DNA of 64,000 nt from Ovis canadensis (taxonomy: Eukaryota > Chordata > Mammalia > Artiodactyla > Bovidae): NCBI RefSeq assembly GCF_042477335.2, contig NC_091260.1, positions 62,955,501 to 63,019,500 on the forward strand, read 5' to 3'. The translations under genes and the position numbers were made by a program. This document shows positions 45,668 through 57,116 of the stretch, piece by piece. Under the pieces are notes generated by a model, which ran no database searches, was not told the origin of the DNA, and was given only the letters and a program-made list of their open reading frames with translations. How positions within the stretch are numbered: the stretch's first letter is position 1; each line of letters opens with the position of its first letter.

Positions 45668-46984
45668 TCAGATGTTCAGTCATGTCCAACTCTTTGCAAC
45701 CACATGGATTGCAACAGACCAGGCTTCCCTGTCCTTCACTATCTCCTGGAATTTGCACAAACTCAGGTCCATTGAGTCAGTGATGCCATCCAACCATCTC
45801 ATCACCCACTTCTCTTCCTGCCCTCAATCTTTCCCAGCATCAGGGTCTTTTCCAATTAATTGTCTCTTTGCATCAGGTGGCCAAATATTGGAGTTTCAAC
45901 TTCAGAATCACTCCTTCCAAATAATATTCAGGACTGATTTCCTTTAGGATTGACTGGTTAGATCTCCTTGCTGTCCAAGGGACTCTCAACAGTCTTTTCC
46001 AACACCACAGTTAAAAAACATCAGTTCTTCAGCACTCAGCCTTCTTTATGATCCAACTCTCACATCCATACATGACTACTAGAAAAACCACAGCTTTGAC
46101 TATGGTGACTTTTGTCAGAAAAGTGATATCTCTGCTTTTTAATACACTGTCTAGATTTGTCATAGCCTTTCTTCTCAGCAGCAAGTGTCTTTAATTTTAT
46201 GGCTGAAGTCACTGTCCACAGTGATTTTGGAGCTAAAGAAAATACTCTGTCACTGATTCTATTGCTTCCCCATCTATTTGCCATGAAGTGATGGGACCAG
46301 GTGTGATGATCTTCACTTTTTTAATCTTCAGTCCTAAGCCAGCTTTTCCATTCTCCTCTTTCACCTTCATCATGAGGCTCTTCAGTTCCTCTTTGCTTTC
46401 TGACATTTAGGTGGGGTTGTCTGCATATCTGAGCTTCCTGATGTTTCTCCCAGCAATCTTGATTCTAGCTTGACCTTCATCCAGGCTGGCTATACATCAC
46501 ATGATATATTCTGCCTATAAGTTAAAAAATCAGGGTGACAATATATTAGCCTTGATTAACTCCTTTCCCAGTTTTGAACCAGTCCATCATTGCAACAGTA
46601 TAATTGTTGCTTCTTAACCTTTACAGGTTTTTCTGGAGGCAGGTAAGGTGGTCTGGTATTCCCACCTCTTTAAGAATTTTCCACGGTTTGTTGTGATCCA
46701 CACCGTCAAAGCTTTAGCATAGTCAATGAAGCGGAAATAGTTTTTTGGGGGAATTCCCTTGCTTTTTCTATGATCCAACAGATGTTGCAGTTTGACCTCT
46801 GGTTCTCCTGCCTTTTCTGAATCCAGAGTGTACAACTGGAAGTTTTCAGTTCATGTACTGTTGAAACCTAGATTGAAGGATTTTGAGCCTTACCTTGCTC
46901 GCATGTGAAATGAGCGCAATTGAGCAGTAGTTTGTACGTTCTTTGGCAATGCCCTTCTTTGAAATTGGAATGACAACTGACCAG
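45668..46984 (-). mobile_element. BovB LINE, older, 5'-truncated
   Basis: 1.3 kb from the 3' end (gatgttcagtcatgtccaac) to the RT N-terminal region (ctttgaaattggaatgacaa). The minus frame at 46614-46835 has NYFRFIDYAKALTVWI, motif A followed by a frameshift, and motif C is degraded. Divergence is clearly above that of the copies at 27-29 kb. Confidence 0.9.
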
Positions 46985-47514
46985 AGTAGTGATACTGGCT
47001 AGTGTTTAGTTAAGCAGTAAAAGCATTAAATTTGTACAGTAAGATTGCTTGAAAGAGAGAGGCTATATTCACGTAATTTATTATATTACATTGCTATCGT
47101 TGTGTATTATTTTTAGTTATTATATTATGGCTAATCTCTTACTAGGTCTAATTTATAAATTAAACTTTACTGTAATATGTATGCATAGAAAAAAGCATAG
47201 TGTAGGTAGGGTTCAGTACCCTGGTTTTAGGCATGCAATTGGAACATATTTCCTGTGAGCAAGGGGAAAATACTGTATGTAAATAATTAATAATTATGAA
47301 GAGCAAAAAGTTAAGTGAGTTATGTGAGTGGCTCTGTGTGTGCTGTGAGGCTCAAATGAGGGAGTCTTTGAGCACAGCCTTTTCAGTACAGTCTTTTCTG
47401 TTACCTTTTGCATTTATTCTTAAATATTCTTCTTATTTTTACTTTAAATTCATGTTAAAGCTATTTTACTCCAGTTGTTGAACTTGAAGAAGAAAATATA
47501 TACGTTGCCCCCCA
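46985..47514. other. AT-rich DNA, nothing recognised
   Basis: No repeat or exon recognised. Confidence 0.5.
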
Positions 47515-47860
47515 CTGCTTAAATTTTTTTTTAAATTTTACTTTATTTTACTTTACAATACTGTGTTGGTTTTGCCATACATCAACATGAATCCACCACG
47601 GGTTTACACTGTTCCCAATTCTGAACCCCTCTCCCGCCTCCCTCCCCATACCATCTTTCTGGGTCATCCCAGTGCTCCAGCCCCAAGCATCCAGTATCAT
47701 GCATCAAACCTGGACTGGCGATTCGTTTCACATATGATATTATACATGTTTCAATTCCATTCTCCCAAATCATCCCACCCTCTCCCTCTCCCAGAGTCCA
47801 AAAGACTGTTCTTTATATCTGTGTCTCTTTTGCTGTCTCGCATACAGGGGTATCATTAGC
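47515..47860 (-). mobile_element. L1-BT 3' end
   Basis: Begins with a T-rich tail, then caatactgtgttggttttgc, catgaatccaccacggg and ctggactggcgattcg. It is truncated at gtctcgcatacagggg, where the CpG-rich segment begins. No target duplication found. Confidence 0.92.
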
Positions 47861-48200
47861 GGTGAGGTCACCACCTCCAGTCTGCATGAGGCATTGGGTC
47901 AAGGTGGCGCACTGGCTGCTTTAAGGGCAAAAACAGTTGCAGTCAAGTCATTATTCACCACCATAGGCGGGGCAGAACAGAAGCAAGCGTATAATTACAG
48001 CGACTTGATTCGTAGATTGTTTTACAAAGGTCCGCAGGGGCTGACCTCAGCCACGTCAGGGGGCGTTCTGAAGACTGAGGGGCTGAGGGTGGAACAGACC
48101 CGCCCCAGCAACTTTCCTTCTTCTTAAACAGAGATACCAAAAGCATTTTAAACATTACATGAAATCGACATCTGGTTAAAAATAAAATAGTGCTTTTATT
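47861..48200 (+). other. CpG-rich segment with an open frame, origin unknown
   Basis: About ten CpGs lie in some 270 bp, against almost none in neighbouring single-copy DNA. One plus-strand frame stays open from the L1 junction to a TAA at 48125-48127. It reads SLHEALGQGGALAALRAKTV and ends VEQTRPSNFPSS, with no family that I can name. AATAAA lies at 48181-48186. The minus strand also has an open frame (47955-48227). Possibilities: a terminal exon, part of a retrocopy, a fragment of an LTR in minus orientation, or a chance frame in a GC-rich patch. Confidence 0.4.
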
Positions 48201-48554
48201 TCGACTAGCAGCTGTCAAATACTTCAAATTCAGCCATAAATGGATTCACAGAGTAGTAATATGTGTTGAAATGGCGTTATGAGTTTGCAACATATTTGAA
48301 TTTAAAAGTTTCTGTTTTAAGTGTTGATTTTTATAAAGAGAAACAAGACAAACTGAATCAAATATTTGTATTTTTTATATCAGATAAATAACTTTCTATA
48401 TGATAAAAAACATTTTAAAGGTGAATCAAACATGTTATTGAGTCTAAAATATTTGGAGGCTTGAAGCACATTTATACTATGAAACATTCATTTTCCTTTA
48501 TACATCCTTCAAAAGTCCCGGCCTCATTTTCCTTTAATTCGATAGTAACCGTTG
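48201..48554. other. AT-rich DNA, nothing recognised
   Basis: No feature recognised. Confidence 0.5.
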
Positions 48555-48698
48555 TCGTTGTTGTTGAATTAGTATGTCATGTCCAACTCTGTGACCCTAT
48601 GGGCTGTAGCTTGCCAGGCTCCTCTGTGGTCTCCAGGCCAGAATACTAGAGTAGGTAGCCTGACTCAGGGATTGAACCCAGGTCTCCTGCATTGTATA
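48555..48698 (-). mobile_element. Bov-tA SINE, internally deleted
   Basis: Tail (tgtcatgtccaactctgtg), then ggctcctctgtggtctccag with a missing piece, and ttgaacccaggtctcctgc. The head is truncated. Confidence 0.87.
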
Positions 48699-48767
48699 TT
48701 GATTATATTAAAGCCTCTGAGGAATGAATAATGGGAAATAAAACTCTCTCTTTACCTGGAAATCAGT

Positions 48768-48768
48768 G

Positions 48769-48804
<36 letters not shown>
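48768..48804 (+). repeat. (GT)n microsatellite
   Basis: About 18 GT units directly before a Bov-tA head. Confidence 0.96.
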
Positions 48805-48806
<2 letters not shown>

Positions 48807-48807
<1 letters not shown>

Positions 48808-48976
48808 GGTTTCCCTCATACCTCAGTTGGTAAAGAATCTGCCTGCAATGTGGGAGACCTGGATTTAATCCCTGGGTTGGGAGGATCCCCTAGAGAAGGG
48901 AAAGGCTACCTACTTCAGTATTCTGTATTCTGGCCTGGAGAATTCCAGGGACTATACAGTCCATGCAGTCACAAAT
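48807..48976 (+). mobile_element. Bov-tA SINE, shortened tail
   Basis: Head ggtttccctcatacctcagt, middle tctgtattctggcctggag (a short repeat of attctg), then a shortened end gtccatgcagtcac. A (GA)n run at 48979-49003 follows. Confidence 0.9.
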
Positions 48977-48978
48977 GA

Positions 48979-49003
48979 GTGAGAGAGAAGAGAGAGAGAG
49001 AGA
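48979..49003 (+). repeat. (GA)n simple repeat
   Basis: Imperfect GA units after the SINE. Confidence 0.9.
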
Positions 49004-49007
49004 GTAA

Positions 49008-49212
49008 TCATTTTTAAATTATTTATTTTATTGAAGTATAGTTTATTTACAATGTATTAGTTTCATGTGTACAGCAAAGTGACTCAGTTATACATTCATA
49101 CATATTTGTATTTTCAGAGTCTTTTCCCTTAAAGGTTTTCTTTTAAAGATTTTATTGAATATAGTTCTCTGAGCTATACAGTAGGCCCTTGGTTATCTAT
49201 TTATCTGTAGTT
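49008..49212 (-). mobile_element. L1 3' end
   Basis: The plus strand reads attttattgaagtatagttt, tagtttcatgtgtacagc and agctatacagtaggccc, the reverse complement of a ruminant L1 3' UTR, without a clear target duplication. Confidence 0.85.
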
Positions 49213-49362
49213 GTATATAATCATTTAAATGAGAGAGTTTTATACCAGCTGAGCATTCATTCATCAAATATTTCATTGCTAACATATACAAGTTATTAAA
49301 TAAAAAAGGCAGAACTGACTGCATGCCCAGTAAATTTTCTTACAATAAATGAAGAAATGAGT

Positions 49363-49418
49363 CACACACACATACACACACACATACACACACACACACA
49401 TTATATATATATATAAAG
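49363..49418 (+). repeat. (CA)n and (TA)n microsatellite
   Basis: CA units with TA interruptions followed by TA units, just before a Bov-tA. Confidence 0.95.
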
Positions 49419-49421
49419 TAA

Positions 49422-49636
49422 GGATTCCATGGTGGCTCAGTGGTAAAGAATCAACCCACCAATGCAGGAGATGCAAGTTTGATCCCTGAGATGGGAAGAT
49501 TCCCTGGAGAAGGAAATGTTAACCCGTTCAAATATTCTTGCCTGAGAAATCCCATGGACAGAGGAGCCTGGCAGTCTACAGTCCATGGTGTTGTAAAAGA
49601 GTCAGACACAGCTAAGTGACTAAACAACAGTGAACA
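49422..49636 (+). mobile_element. Bov-tA SINE
   Basis: Head ggattccatggtggctcag, body and tail gtcagacacagctaagtgac, ending actaaacaacag. Confidence 0.93.
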
Positions 49637-49729
49637 ACATATATATAATAATAATATAAGTTAGAATGTCATTTCATAGAAATAATTCCAAGTGAAATCA
49701 GAGCTGAAACAAAGAAAAGTCAGCAATGT

Positions 49730-49965
49730 TTAATGTAACCTCCCTCCCCCAACTGAGCTTTGGTACAACTTATAGTACCACTTGATACCTACGTAGCATC
49801 TTCCTTGGAGATTCTGAACCTCAAACACCCAGCATAGCTCTTCCTGGATTCCTGACCCACAGATACTGTGAGATAATATACAGTTGTTTCAAGCCACAAC
49901 TTCTAAGTTTGGTGATTTTAAGTTTGAGTGATTTATTATATTTCAATAGATAACCAGTACAATAA
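49730..49965 (+). mobile_element. MLT1-like LTR, 3' part (ERVL-MaLR)
   Basis: The phrases ggattcctgacccacagat, ctgtgagataatatac, tttcaagccacaacttct and ttcaatagataaccagtac follow the known MLT1 LTR end. It is an ancient solo fragment without coding sequence. The start is approximate. Confidence 0.72.
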
Positions 49966-49976
49966 TTATATTTTTT

Positions 49977-50302
49977 GTTGTTCAGTAGCTAAGCCATGTC
50001 CAGCTCTTCATAACCCCATTGGGCTTCCCTGGTGGCTCAGAGGGTAAAGCGTCTGCCTGGAATGCAGGAGACCCAGGTTTGATCCCTGGGTTGGGAAGAT
50101 CCCCTGGAGAAGGAAATGGCAACCCACTCCAGCACTCTTGCCTGGAGAATCCCATGGAGGGAGGAGCCTGGTAGGCTACAGTCCATGGGGTCGCAAAGAG
50201 TCGGACACGACTGAGCGACTTCACACACACTCACACATACACAGTAGCTAAGCCATGCCCAGCTCTTCATGACCCCATGGACTGTAGCACATCAATAAAT
50301 GT
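49977..50302 (-). mobile_element. BovB 3' end split by Bov-tA
   Basis: ttgttgttcagtagctaagc and atgtccagctcttcataac (49977-50019) are the older-type BovB terminus. The sequence continues at 50242-50302 after the SINE with gaccccatggactgtagcac. The 37 bp 49983-50019 reappear at 50242-50278. Confidence 0.82.
50020..50241 (+). mobile_element. Bov-tA SINE with 37-bp flanking duplication
   Basis: A young-looking, nearly consensus Bov-tA (gggcttccctggtggctcag to gtcggacacgactgagcgac) followed by a CA-rich tail. It is bounded by a 37-bp direct duplication (49983-50019 and 50242-50278, two mismatches), longer than the 7-17 bp seen elsewhere here. Confidence 0.93.
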
Positions 50303-52037
50303 CCATAGGATTATACAGAGAAGTTTAAAATTGTGAAGTTAATAGGTTTATGGATGATATTTTCTTCACTGAGATATTTCTATTTTTCCCTAAAATTAAG
50401 CTAATTATCTGAATAATAGAAATTACTTAAAAATGCAATTCTTTGCTATTATAATCAAATATAAATATATTTTGAAATATTATTGTAATTCTAATGAGGT
50501 TTTTTACGACATCTCTTTTGAAAGTCTGCTCTAAATAAACATGACATGGAAACAATAGTTTACATGGTAAAACAGTGGTAAAATGTAACGGTAAATGGAA
50601 AATAATGGTAAAATATAAATATGAAGCCTATTAAAATAACTGCTTTAGCCTTCTAAATAAAGTCATACTAAGACTCTTCAGAGGAAACATAAATGACATG
50701 AATTCCAGTTATCAATCTTATACTTTTATATCATTAACTATATATTTGAAAGGTATTAAATGTTACTATATTACTGAAAAATTATTACTTATGAACTTAA
50801 CTGAGAAAAAATAATCTGCCTTATCATTAAACAGGAATGACTTTCCATTCTTTACATGTAACATTATGATAACCTTACACTAGTAGAAAAGAATGACAAT
50901 GTTTAGATACATACATTAAAAAATATGCTAAAACTACTTTCTTTAGCACCCTGTCAGCTGTATGTCTCTTGTGTGTAATTTACAGATTTAACTTTCCTTC
51001 TGTAGTTTTATTTAATAATGTGAGTAAAGTACACAGAAATATTAACATTAAATGTTCCTATATTGATATTATAAACATAATCATAAAAGGTTTTTTTTTA
51101 AGCCATAGGGATACCATATCCTTCAACATGACACGATTTTATTTAATTAGATAGAAGCCACATCCTGAATAACTTTTTTTCTCTTCATGAAGACATTTAT
51201 GTTATCTATCTTGATTTCCATGTTTCAGTCATTTTTCCATATATTAGAATTTGTTGTAGCCTTTTTGGTTGTTCTTTGTTCAGCACCTATAATCCATTTT
51301 ATCTCTTTCTCAAAGGTTTTGCCCTTTCACAGAACCTCTCTTCTATTGTCAATGACTAGTTATTCTCTTGTTGTCTCTGTTAAAGGACACATTTTATTTC
51401 AGTACAACCTTACACTTATTGCAGGTGTTAGTAGTGATAATTACTTTGAGAGTAAATACATTATAGAATTAGAGCTTCAGATGCAAAATATCAATCCCAT
51501 CCCATTGATTTTCTCACCTTGCAACAAAATAAAACCTCATCTAAATTTCTGGAGAAAATATTTGCTCTTTTAAATTGCATCTGTGATTTGAACTGATGCA
51601 AGTTTAATGAACCTCCATATTATAATTAACTACTGTTCAGTATAAATTTGAAAATAGTACGCCTAATCAGAGTCACCCTGAAATAAAATGACTGAACAGC
51701 ATTCTCCATTACATGTGAGCTTTTAAAAATCAATTTGAAACAAGAGGAGAGGGAAAATATAAATGATAAATGAGGATTTTCCACATTACCATGTGGATAG
51801 ATGAAGAGATTTCATAGATGGTTGTTATTACTATAAATATAAAAATGCAGTTTTGGAGGTATATGTCCTACCACTTTAATAGAAAGTGATACATCATGAG
51901 GTAGGCTAAGTTAACATGAAGATCAGATAATCATGAAAGACTTTGCTCCTGGAGATCACTGATAATATGGAGGTACTCTAGGATTTAAGCGAATAAAAAT
52001 GGCAAGTCTATTTATGTGCAGTGAGAGTAACTATAGT
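50303..52037. other. AT-rich DNA, no feature recognised
   Basis: Holds a 128-codon frame at 51187-51573 of mixed hydrophobic composition, without a motif that I know. No repeats recognised. Confidence 0.5.
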
Positions 52038-52160
52038 GTGCGGGCATGTTAAGTCTTCAGTTGTGTCTGACTCTGTGACCCTATGAATGGTAGCCCACCA
52101 GGCTCCTCTGTCCATTGGATTTTCCAGGCAAGAATACTGGAATGGGTTGTCACGTCCTTA
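52038..52160 (-). mobile_element. Bov-tA SINE, partial
   Basis: Tail and middle (gggcatgttaagtcttcag to gaatgggttgtcacgtcc). The head half is missing. Confidence 0.88.
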
Positions 52161-53608
52161 TCTGAATAACTATAGGATCACTCTCAAACACGTTTCAATG
52201 GGAAATGATTTGCTTAGTTTATTTGTCACAAACTGATACTTAAGGAAGAAAGTAATTTTTCATGGCTAGATATAAGCTGACAAGTCCTTTATAACCTTCA
52301 CATTGAATGAAGCAGAAGCACAGAAACACACCACTTAGATGATTTCACCAAGGAGAGACATTCTGTTTACTATTGTTATTTTTCTAAAACTGACCTAACT
52401 TATTCACTGCAGAGAAAGTCCCAAATCAATTCAAAATTCCCTTGTTGTAGACGAGTACTTAGCAGCAGATATAGAAATAAAAGGAAAAGGTACTATAATT
52501 CTTACTTACAATACAAGAAAGGCAACATTTTTTTGTGCTGCATTTATTGTCATGAAAAGTTACTCTTTCAATTTGATTCTGATAATCAGAGTATGTCTAC
52601 ATATGGTAGAACTAATACATTCAGAAATCCTGATTTGGTGACATGATTCTTGCTATCTAACTAGTTCTCTCCTCCACACCCACTGATATGGTTTTTAAAA
52701 GATTAAATTTTGAATGAGTTTTAAGAATGTAAAGTGATATTTTATATTAAATATGTTAGTTTGTGATATATATTATATAATAATTTAGTTGAGGCCATAT
52801 TAGAAGAAATCAGCAACCTCCACTTTGGAACCACTTTTCTAAATGTAGCTGAATGGAGAAAAATTATGGGTTAAATTTCTGGTGACCCTTGGAAGAATTT
52901 GTGAGACTATTAATTAGATTTTATTTTGACCTTTAAATAGATGGAATACATGAAATTTAGAACTCTGGGTTTCTGCACCTATAATAGATGAAAGCTTTTA
53001 GAGTAGCTGAAAAATCTGTGTAGCCAATATTATTAATTAAGAAAAATGAACATAGATTTAACCAGTTGCTTTCAATATAATATATATTATTAGAAATAAA
53101 CATTAAACTTATTCTTAAGTAGTAAGTGTTCATAACTGGATTTATTTTCCAAAATTAAAAACCAATTTCTGCTTTGGTTATTATTTGAAACTTTGAAATT
53201 TTACAACATAATGTACACCATAACCTGTAAAATTTTAAATTAAGAGCAGGGCAAATAATATGTTTAAAAATGAGATGGATTTAAAAGTAATTCATGTGAA
53301 CCAATAAATTCTCTATTTTTCATGAATTGTGTTTCAGCATTTTCAACAAAATTTAAAAGTGTACTAAACTATATTATGTGGCAAAATTATGACCCATAGG
53401 ATGTTTATGCTCATACTTTATTTAAAACACATACAAAGAGACCAAGTCTCAATAATTTTCATATGTGTACCTATAAACACCAAGTAATTCATAAGTGTTG
53501 TAATCATTACATTAATGAAGGGCAGTATAGTAACCATGATACATAAATACATAACTCATAATGGTCCATGATGCCAGAAGTAAATTTTATATATATATAT
53601 CGAAGGTT
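52161..53608. other. AT-rich DNA, nothing recognised
   Basis: About 1.4 kb without recognised features, ending in a short (TA)n at 53590-53600. Confidence 0.5.
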
Positions 53609-53620
53609 AGCCATTCTAAT

Positions 53621-53898
53621 GGAGAAGGCAATGGAAACCCACTCCAGTACTCTTGCCTGGAAAATCCCATGAATGGAGGAGCCTGGTGGGCTGAAGTCCA
53701 TGGTGTCGCACAGAGTCGAACATGACTGAGCGACTTCACTTTCACTTTTCACTTTCATGCATTGGAGAAGGAAATGGCACCCCACTCCAGTGTTCTTCCT
53801 TGGAGAATCCCAGGGACGGGGGAGCCTGGTGGGCTGCCGTCTGTGGGGTTGCACAGAGTCGGACGCAACTGAAATGACTTAGCAGCAGCAGCAGCAGC
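53621..53898 (+). mobile_element. Bov-A2 SINE, exact target duplication
   Basis: Two Bov-A units joined by cactttcacttttcactttc, ending in seven AGC units (53880-53901). AGCCATTCTAAT flanks it at 53609-53620 and 53899-53910. Confidence 0.95.
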
Positions 53899-53901
53899 AG
53901 C
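53880..53901 (+). repeat. (AGC)n at the Bov-A2 end
   Basis: Seven AGC units that form the tail of the SINE and overlap the start of the target duplication. Confidence 0.95.
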
Positions 53902-53915
53902 CATTCTAATAACCT

Positions 53916-53960
53916 GCATTTTGTAAAGTTGCATTTTGCAAAGTTGCATTTTGCAAAGAC
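53916..53960 (+). repeat. 15-bp tandem repeat, three units
   Basis: GCATTTTGYAAAGTT is repeated three times, with one T/C change and a variant last two bases. It lies 5 bp beyond the right target duplication of the Bov-A2. Confidence 0.93.
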
Positions 53961-53997
53961 TATGTAACAACATCTCTGTAACGTATCACAATGCTGT

Positions 53998-54313
53998 TCT
54001 GTGCTTAGTCATTTAGTCGTGTCTGACTCTTTGCAACCCCATGGACCAAGAGCCCCACCAGGCTCCTCTGTCCATGGGGATTCTCCAGGCAAGAATCCTG
54101 CAGTGGGTTGCCATGCCCTCCTCCAGGGGATCTTCCCAACCCAGGGACAGAACCCATGTCTCCCACATTGCAGGCAGATTCTTTACCATCTGAGTCTCCA
54201 AGGAAGCCCAAGAATACTGAGGTGGTTAGCCAATCCCTTCCCCAAGGGAACTTCCCGTCTCAGGAATCAAACCAGTGTCATCTTCATTGCAGGTGGCCTA
54301 CTCGGGAAGCCCA
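53998..54313 (-). mobile_element. Bov-tA2 SINE plus a second half unit
   Basis: A full Bov-tA (cttagtcatttagtcgtg to gagtctccaaggaagccc, to 54210) is followed by a second head-proximal half (gaatactgaggtggttagcc to tactcgggaagccc). Either tandem insertion or a dimeric element. Confidence 0.88.
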
Positions 54314-54591
54314 AAACAGTGTTACCTGTTTAGTATTCTAAAGATAAAAGTTATGTTTGCAAAATAAGTAATAATACAAAACTATATTTATGATACCTGA
54401 AATATAGCTTGAATTTTAACAATGAATTATGATAGACAGAAACATGTTCTGAGCATACATATCCTCTTCATTAATTAAATACCAGTATGGAGTATTTTCC
54501 TGTTTTATAAACTGTAATAAATGCTTTCCTTTATTTACTTGCCGCATCTTGTTCAGAGATACCCAAAGCATAATATTTAATCTTAGTAACA
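54314..54591. other. AT-rich DNA, nothing recognised
   Basis: No feature recognised. Confidence 0.5.
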
Positions 54592-54595
54592 TTCA

Positions 54596-54785
54596 GCTTC
54601 CCTCATGGTTCAGCTGGTAAAGAATCTGCCTGCAATGTGGGAGACTTGAGTTCAGTCCCTGGGTTGGGAAGTTTCCCCTGGAGAAGGGAAAGTCTACCCA
54701 CTCCAATATTCTGGCTGGAGAAATTCATGGACTATATAGTCCATGGGGTCACAAAGAGTCAGACACAACTGAGCGACTTTCAACT
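54596..54785 (+). mobile_element. Bov-tA SINE
   Basis: Head cttccctcatggttcagct to tail gtcagacacaactgagcgac. TTCAGCTT at 54592-54599 and 54786-54793 is a probable target duplication overlapping the head. Confidence 0.92.
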
Positions 54786-55034
54786 TTCAGCTTAAGATAC
54801 TTGGAAACAATCATTTTTTTTTCTAATACAATAGTCTTATTTTTATCTATTCTGTAGTCTTTATATTTTACAGTCGTTTCCATTTCTAAAAGAGCAGTTT
54901 ATTGTCTCATGAGAGTAAAAATAATAGCTATATAATTGTTCCTCCTGTTTTTCACTTTTATCATCTTATAGTCATTTCTGAAATGTGACTACTTCAATGA
55001 GGCCCATACTCCCTGGGGAGGTATACAGAGGTTT

Positions 55035-55465
55035 CATGATCAGATTCTTTTCCCTGCACACACCTGCTCACTATACTCTAATTACAGTCACTCAATTTGT
55101 GTTCCTGGAACAGGTTTGTTTGTATTACCTGTGTATGCATGAACCATTCCAGAATCTTCACAAGGGTGGCTGTTTTTCTGCATTTGATCTCAACTCATAT
55201 GTTCATGAGAGCCTTCTCCTGACTCCCATTGTAAAGATGGTGCCTCCACCCAGGCTCCCCATTATCTTCTTTCACATTAGTGTAACTAACTTTTCCTCAA
55301 ATTTTGACACATTGTGAAATAATTGACTTATTGATCATTTCTTTACCTCCCACAGAATATAATAATAATGAACACGTGACTTGTTTTCTGTGTGTCCCCA
55401 CAGCAGTGACTGTCCCTGGCACATAGAATCCACTCAGTAAATATTTTTGATCCAGTGAAGAAAAA
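55035..55465 (+). mobile_element. L2 LINE 3' end (ancient)
   Basis: Phrases line up with the L2 3' region: cattccagaatcttcacaag, tttgatctcaactcatatg, gagccttctcctgactccc and finally cctggcacatagaatccac, ctcagtaaatatttttga. The 110-codon frame at 54985-55317 overlaps this and is incidental. Confidence 0.8.
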
Positions 55466-55855
55466 TGAGCGTGAGAAAGGAAGATTAGACTTGGAATTCA
55501 TTCTATGTACATGTTAGCTCTGTGAATAAGAAGCCTGAGAAAATAATTTAGTTTGCTTGAGTTTCGTTCACTCATTTTCAGACTGAGAGTGGTTTTGAAT
55601 TAAGTAAATTTGAAAATCCCTTTTATGAAATAATCAAGTAATAAGCCATGTATATATTATTATTTTTATATAGGAATATATATATATATTTTTTTCTAAA
55701 AGTACAATACTAGACAGACAAGGTCGAATGGGTAATAATGCTTTTAGTCAAAGTAGAGACACATTCCACTCTTTTGTAGAAGGTAGTTTGGTGATATAAA
55801 AGGAACATAAAATATTTTTATGAAAAAGGTAAATATTATGTCATATCTACGCTAA
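55466..55855. other. AT-rich DNA, nothing recognised
   Basis: A (TA)n stretch lies near 55675-55690. Nothing else recognised. Confidence 0.5.
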
Positions 55856-55856
55856 G

Positions 55857-56036
55857 GGTTGGACATGACTGAGCGACTTCACTTTCACTTTTCACTTTCA
55901 TGCATTGGAGAAGGAAATGGCAACCCACTCCAGTGTTCTTGCCTGGAGAATCCCAGGGACGGGGGAGCCTGGTGGGCTGCCGTCTATGGGGTCGCACAGA
56001 GTCCAACGCGACTGAAGCGACTTAGCAGCAGCAGCA
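55857..56036 (+). mobile_element. Bov-A2 SINE, 5'-truncated
   Basis: It begins in the end of the first unit (ggacatgactgagcgacttc), has the linker and the complete second unit, and ends in four AGC units. Confidence 0.93.
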
Positions 56037-56045
56037 GGTTGATAT

Positions 56046-56165
56046 GTAGGACTTCCCAGATGGTGCAGTGGTAAAAAAATCCACCTCCTAATTTCATGGA
56101 CAGAGGAGACTGGTGGGCTCCATGGGGTCACGGAGAGACAGGACTAAGCATCTGAGCACACACAT
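56046..56165 (+). mobile_element. Bov-tA SINE, large internal deletion
   Basis: Head gacttcccagatggtgcagt is joined near 56090 to the last third (catggacagaggagactgg, catggggtcacggagag). About 80 bp of the centre is absent. Confidence 0.85.
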
Positions 56166-56168
56166 ACA

Positions 56169-57116
56169 AGGCAGATATGCACAGCTCACTCTGAAAAATT
56201 TTTAATAAAAACATACTATTTAGTAATATTTCATACATAATTGTTTTAAGCAATAGACATTAAATAATCTGTTGTGTCTCTCGACAGATGTGAGATTTTA
56301 GCTTGAATGAACTTGCTAAACAGATCAATTAAAATCATCATTTAGTTACATTAACTCTCCCCTCCTTCCACTCATCAATCAGTCAATTTTTCATTCATTT
56401 TTGGTTGCATGAGAAAATTTGATTCATGGTACATTTAAGTGAATATGTCTACTCAAAAATGCAGTTTTATAGTGTTGTTGCAGCATGTTTTTTTTCCAAG
56501 GAGATATTTTTTATTCAATTCAGGTTTCACAAGTTAAATGGAGTGCTTCTTTCATATGTTACCTTGTAGCTCTTAATTTATGATTTATGGGTGGTCCATG
56601 AAAAATAAAAAGCCACTCATTAAAATTAAGGATCATTAGTTTCCAATGAATTTTATCAGGTGCATGATGTGTCAATGAGAAAGATTTCTGATTCTTGTCA
56701 TCGCAAACTTGGAAAGCTGACCTATAAACAGGGTAAAAAGAAGGATCATCTCGAATAAAAATAAAATATAGCAAGTCTTGTTTTATTTCTTTTCTTTTTT
56801 TTGTTTGTTTTATTTAGATTAATGAAAAATGACAAAAATAGCACACATAGGTAATCATTATACCCAGTCTCCCAACACAGTTCATCATATTGAATAACTA
56901 GTTTGAAGTTGGCATCTTTTATTTTTAACTAATTCTGTAGTAAGAGATAGAAAAACGATGGACAAACACTTATAGAAAAGTTGCCGTGAAAAAGAAGAAA
57001 TCATAAATTAATTAAAGATCTGTTTCCAAAAACCTTTATTTTCCTTATTTCTTTATCGACGTCTCCCAAACTTGTAGAGCAATAATTGCCTCATAAGAGC
57101 TTCCCCTTATCGCAAT
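56169..57116. other. AT-rich DNA, nothing recognised
   Basis: No repeat or exon recognised in this 950-bp stretch. Confidence 0.5.

Noticed and set aside
49730..49965. Functional endogenous retrovirus
   Set aside because: Only a worn LTR end is present, without internal genes.
51187..51573. 128-codon open frame in repeat-free DNA
   Set aside because: No recognisable motif, low-complexity hydrophobic composition and no splice or promoter context. Long enough to be noticed but plausible by chance in 64 kb read in six frames.
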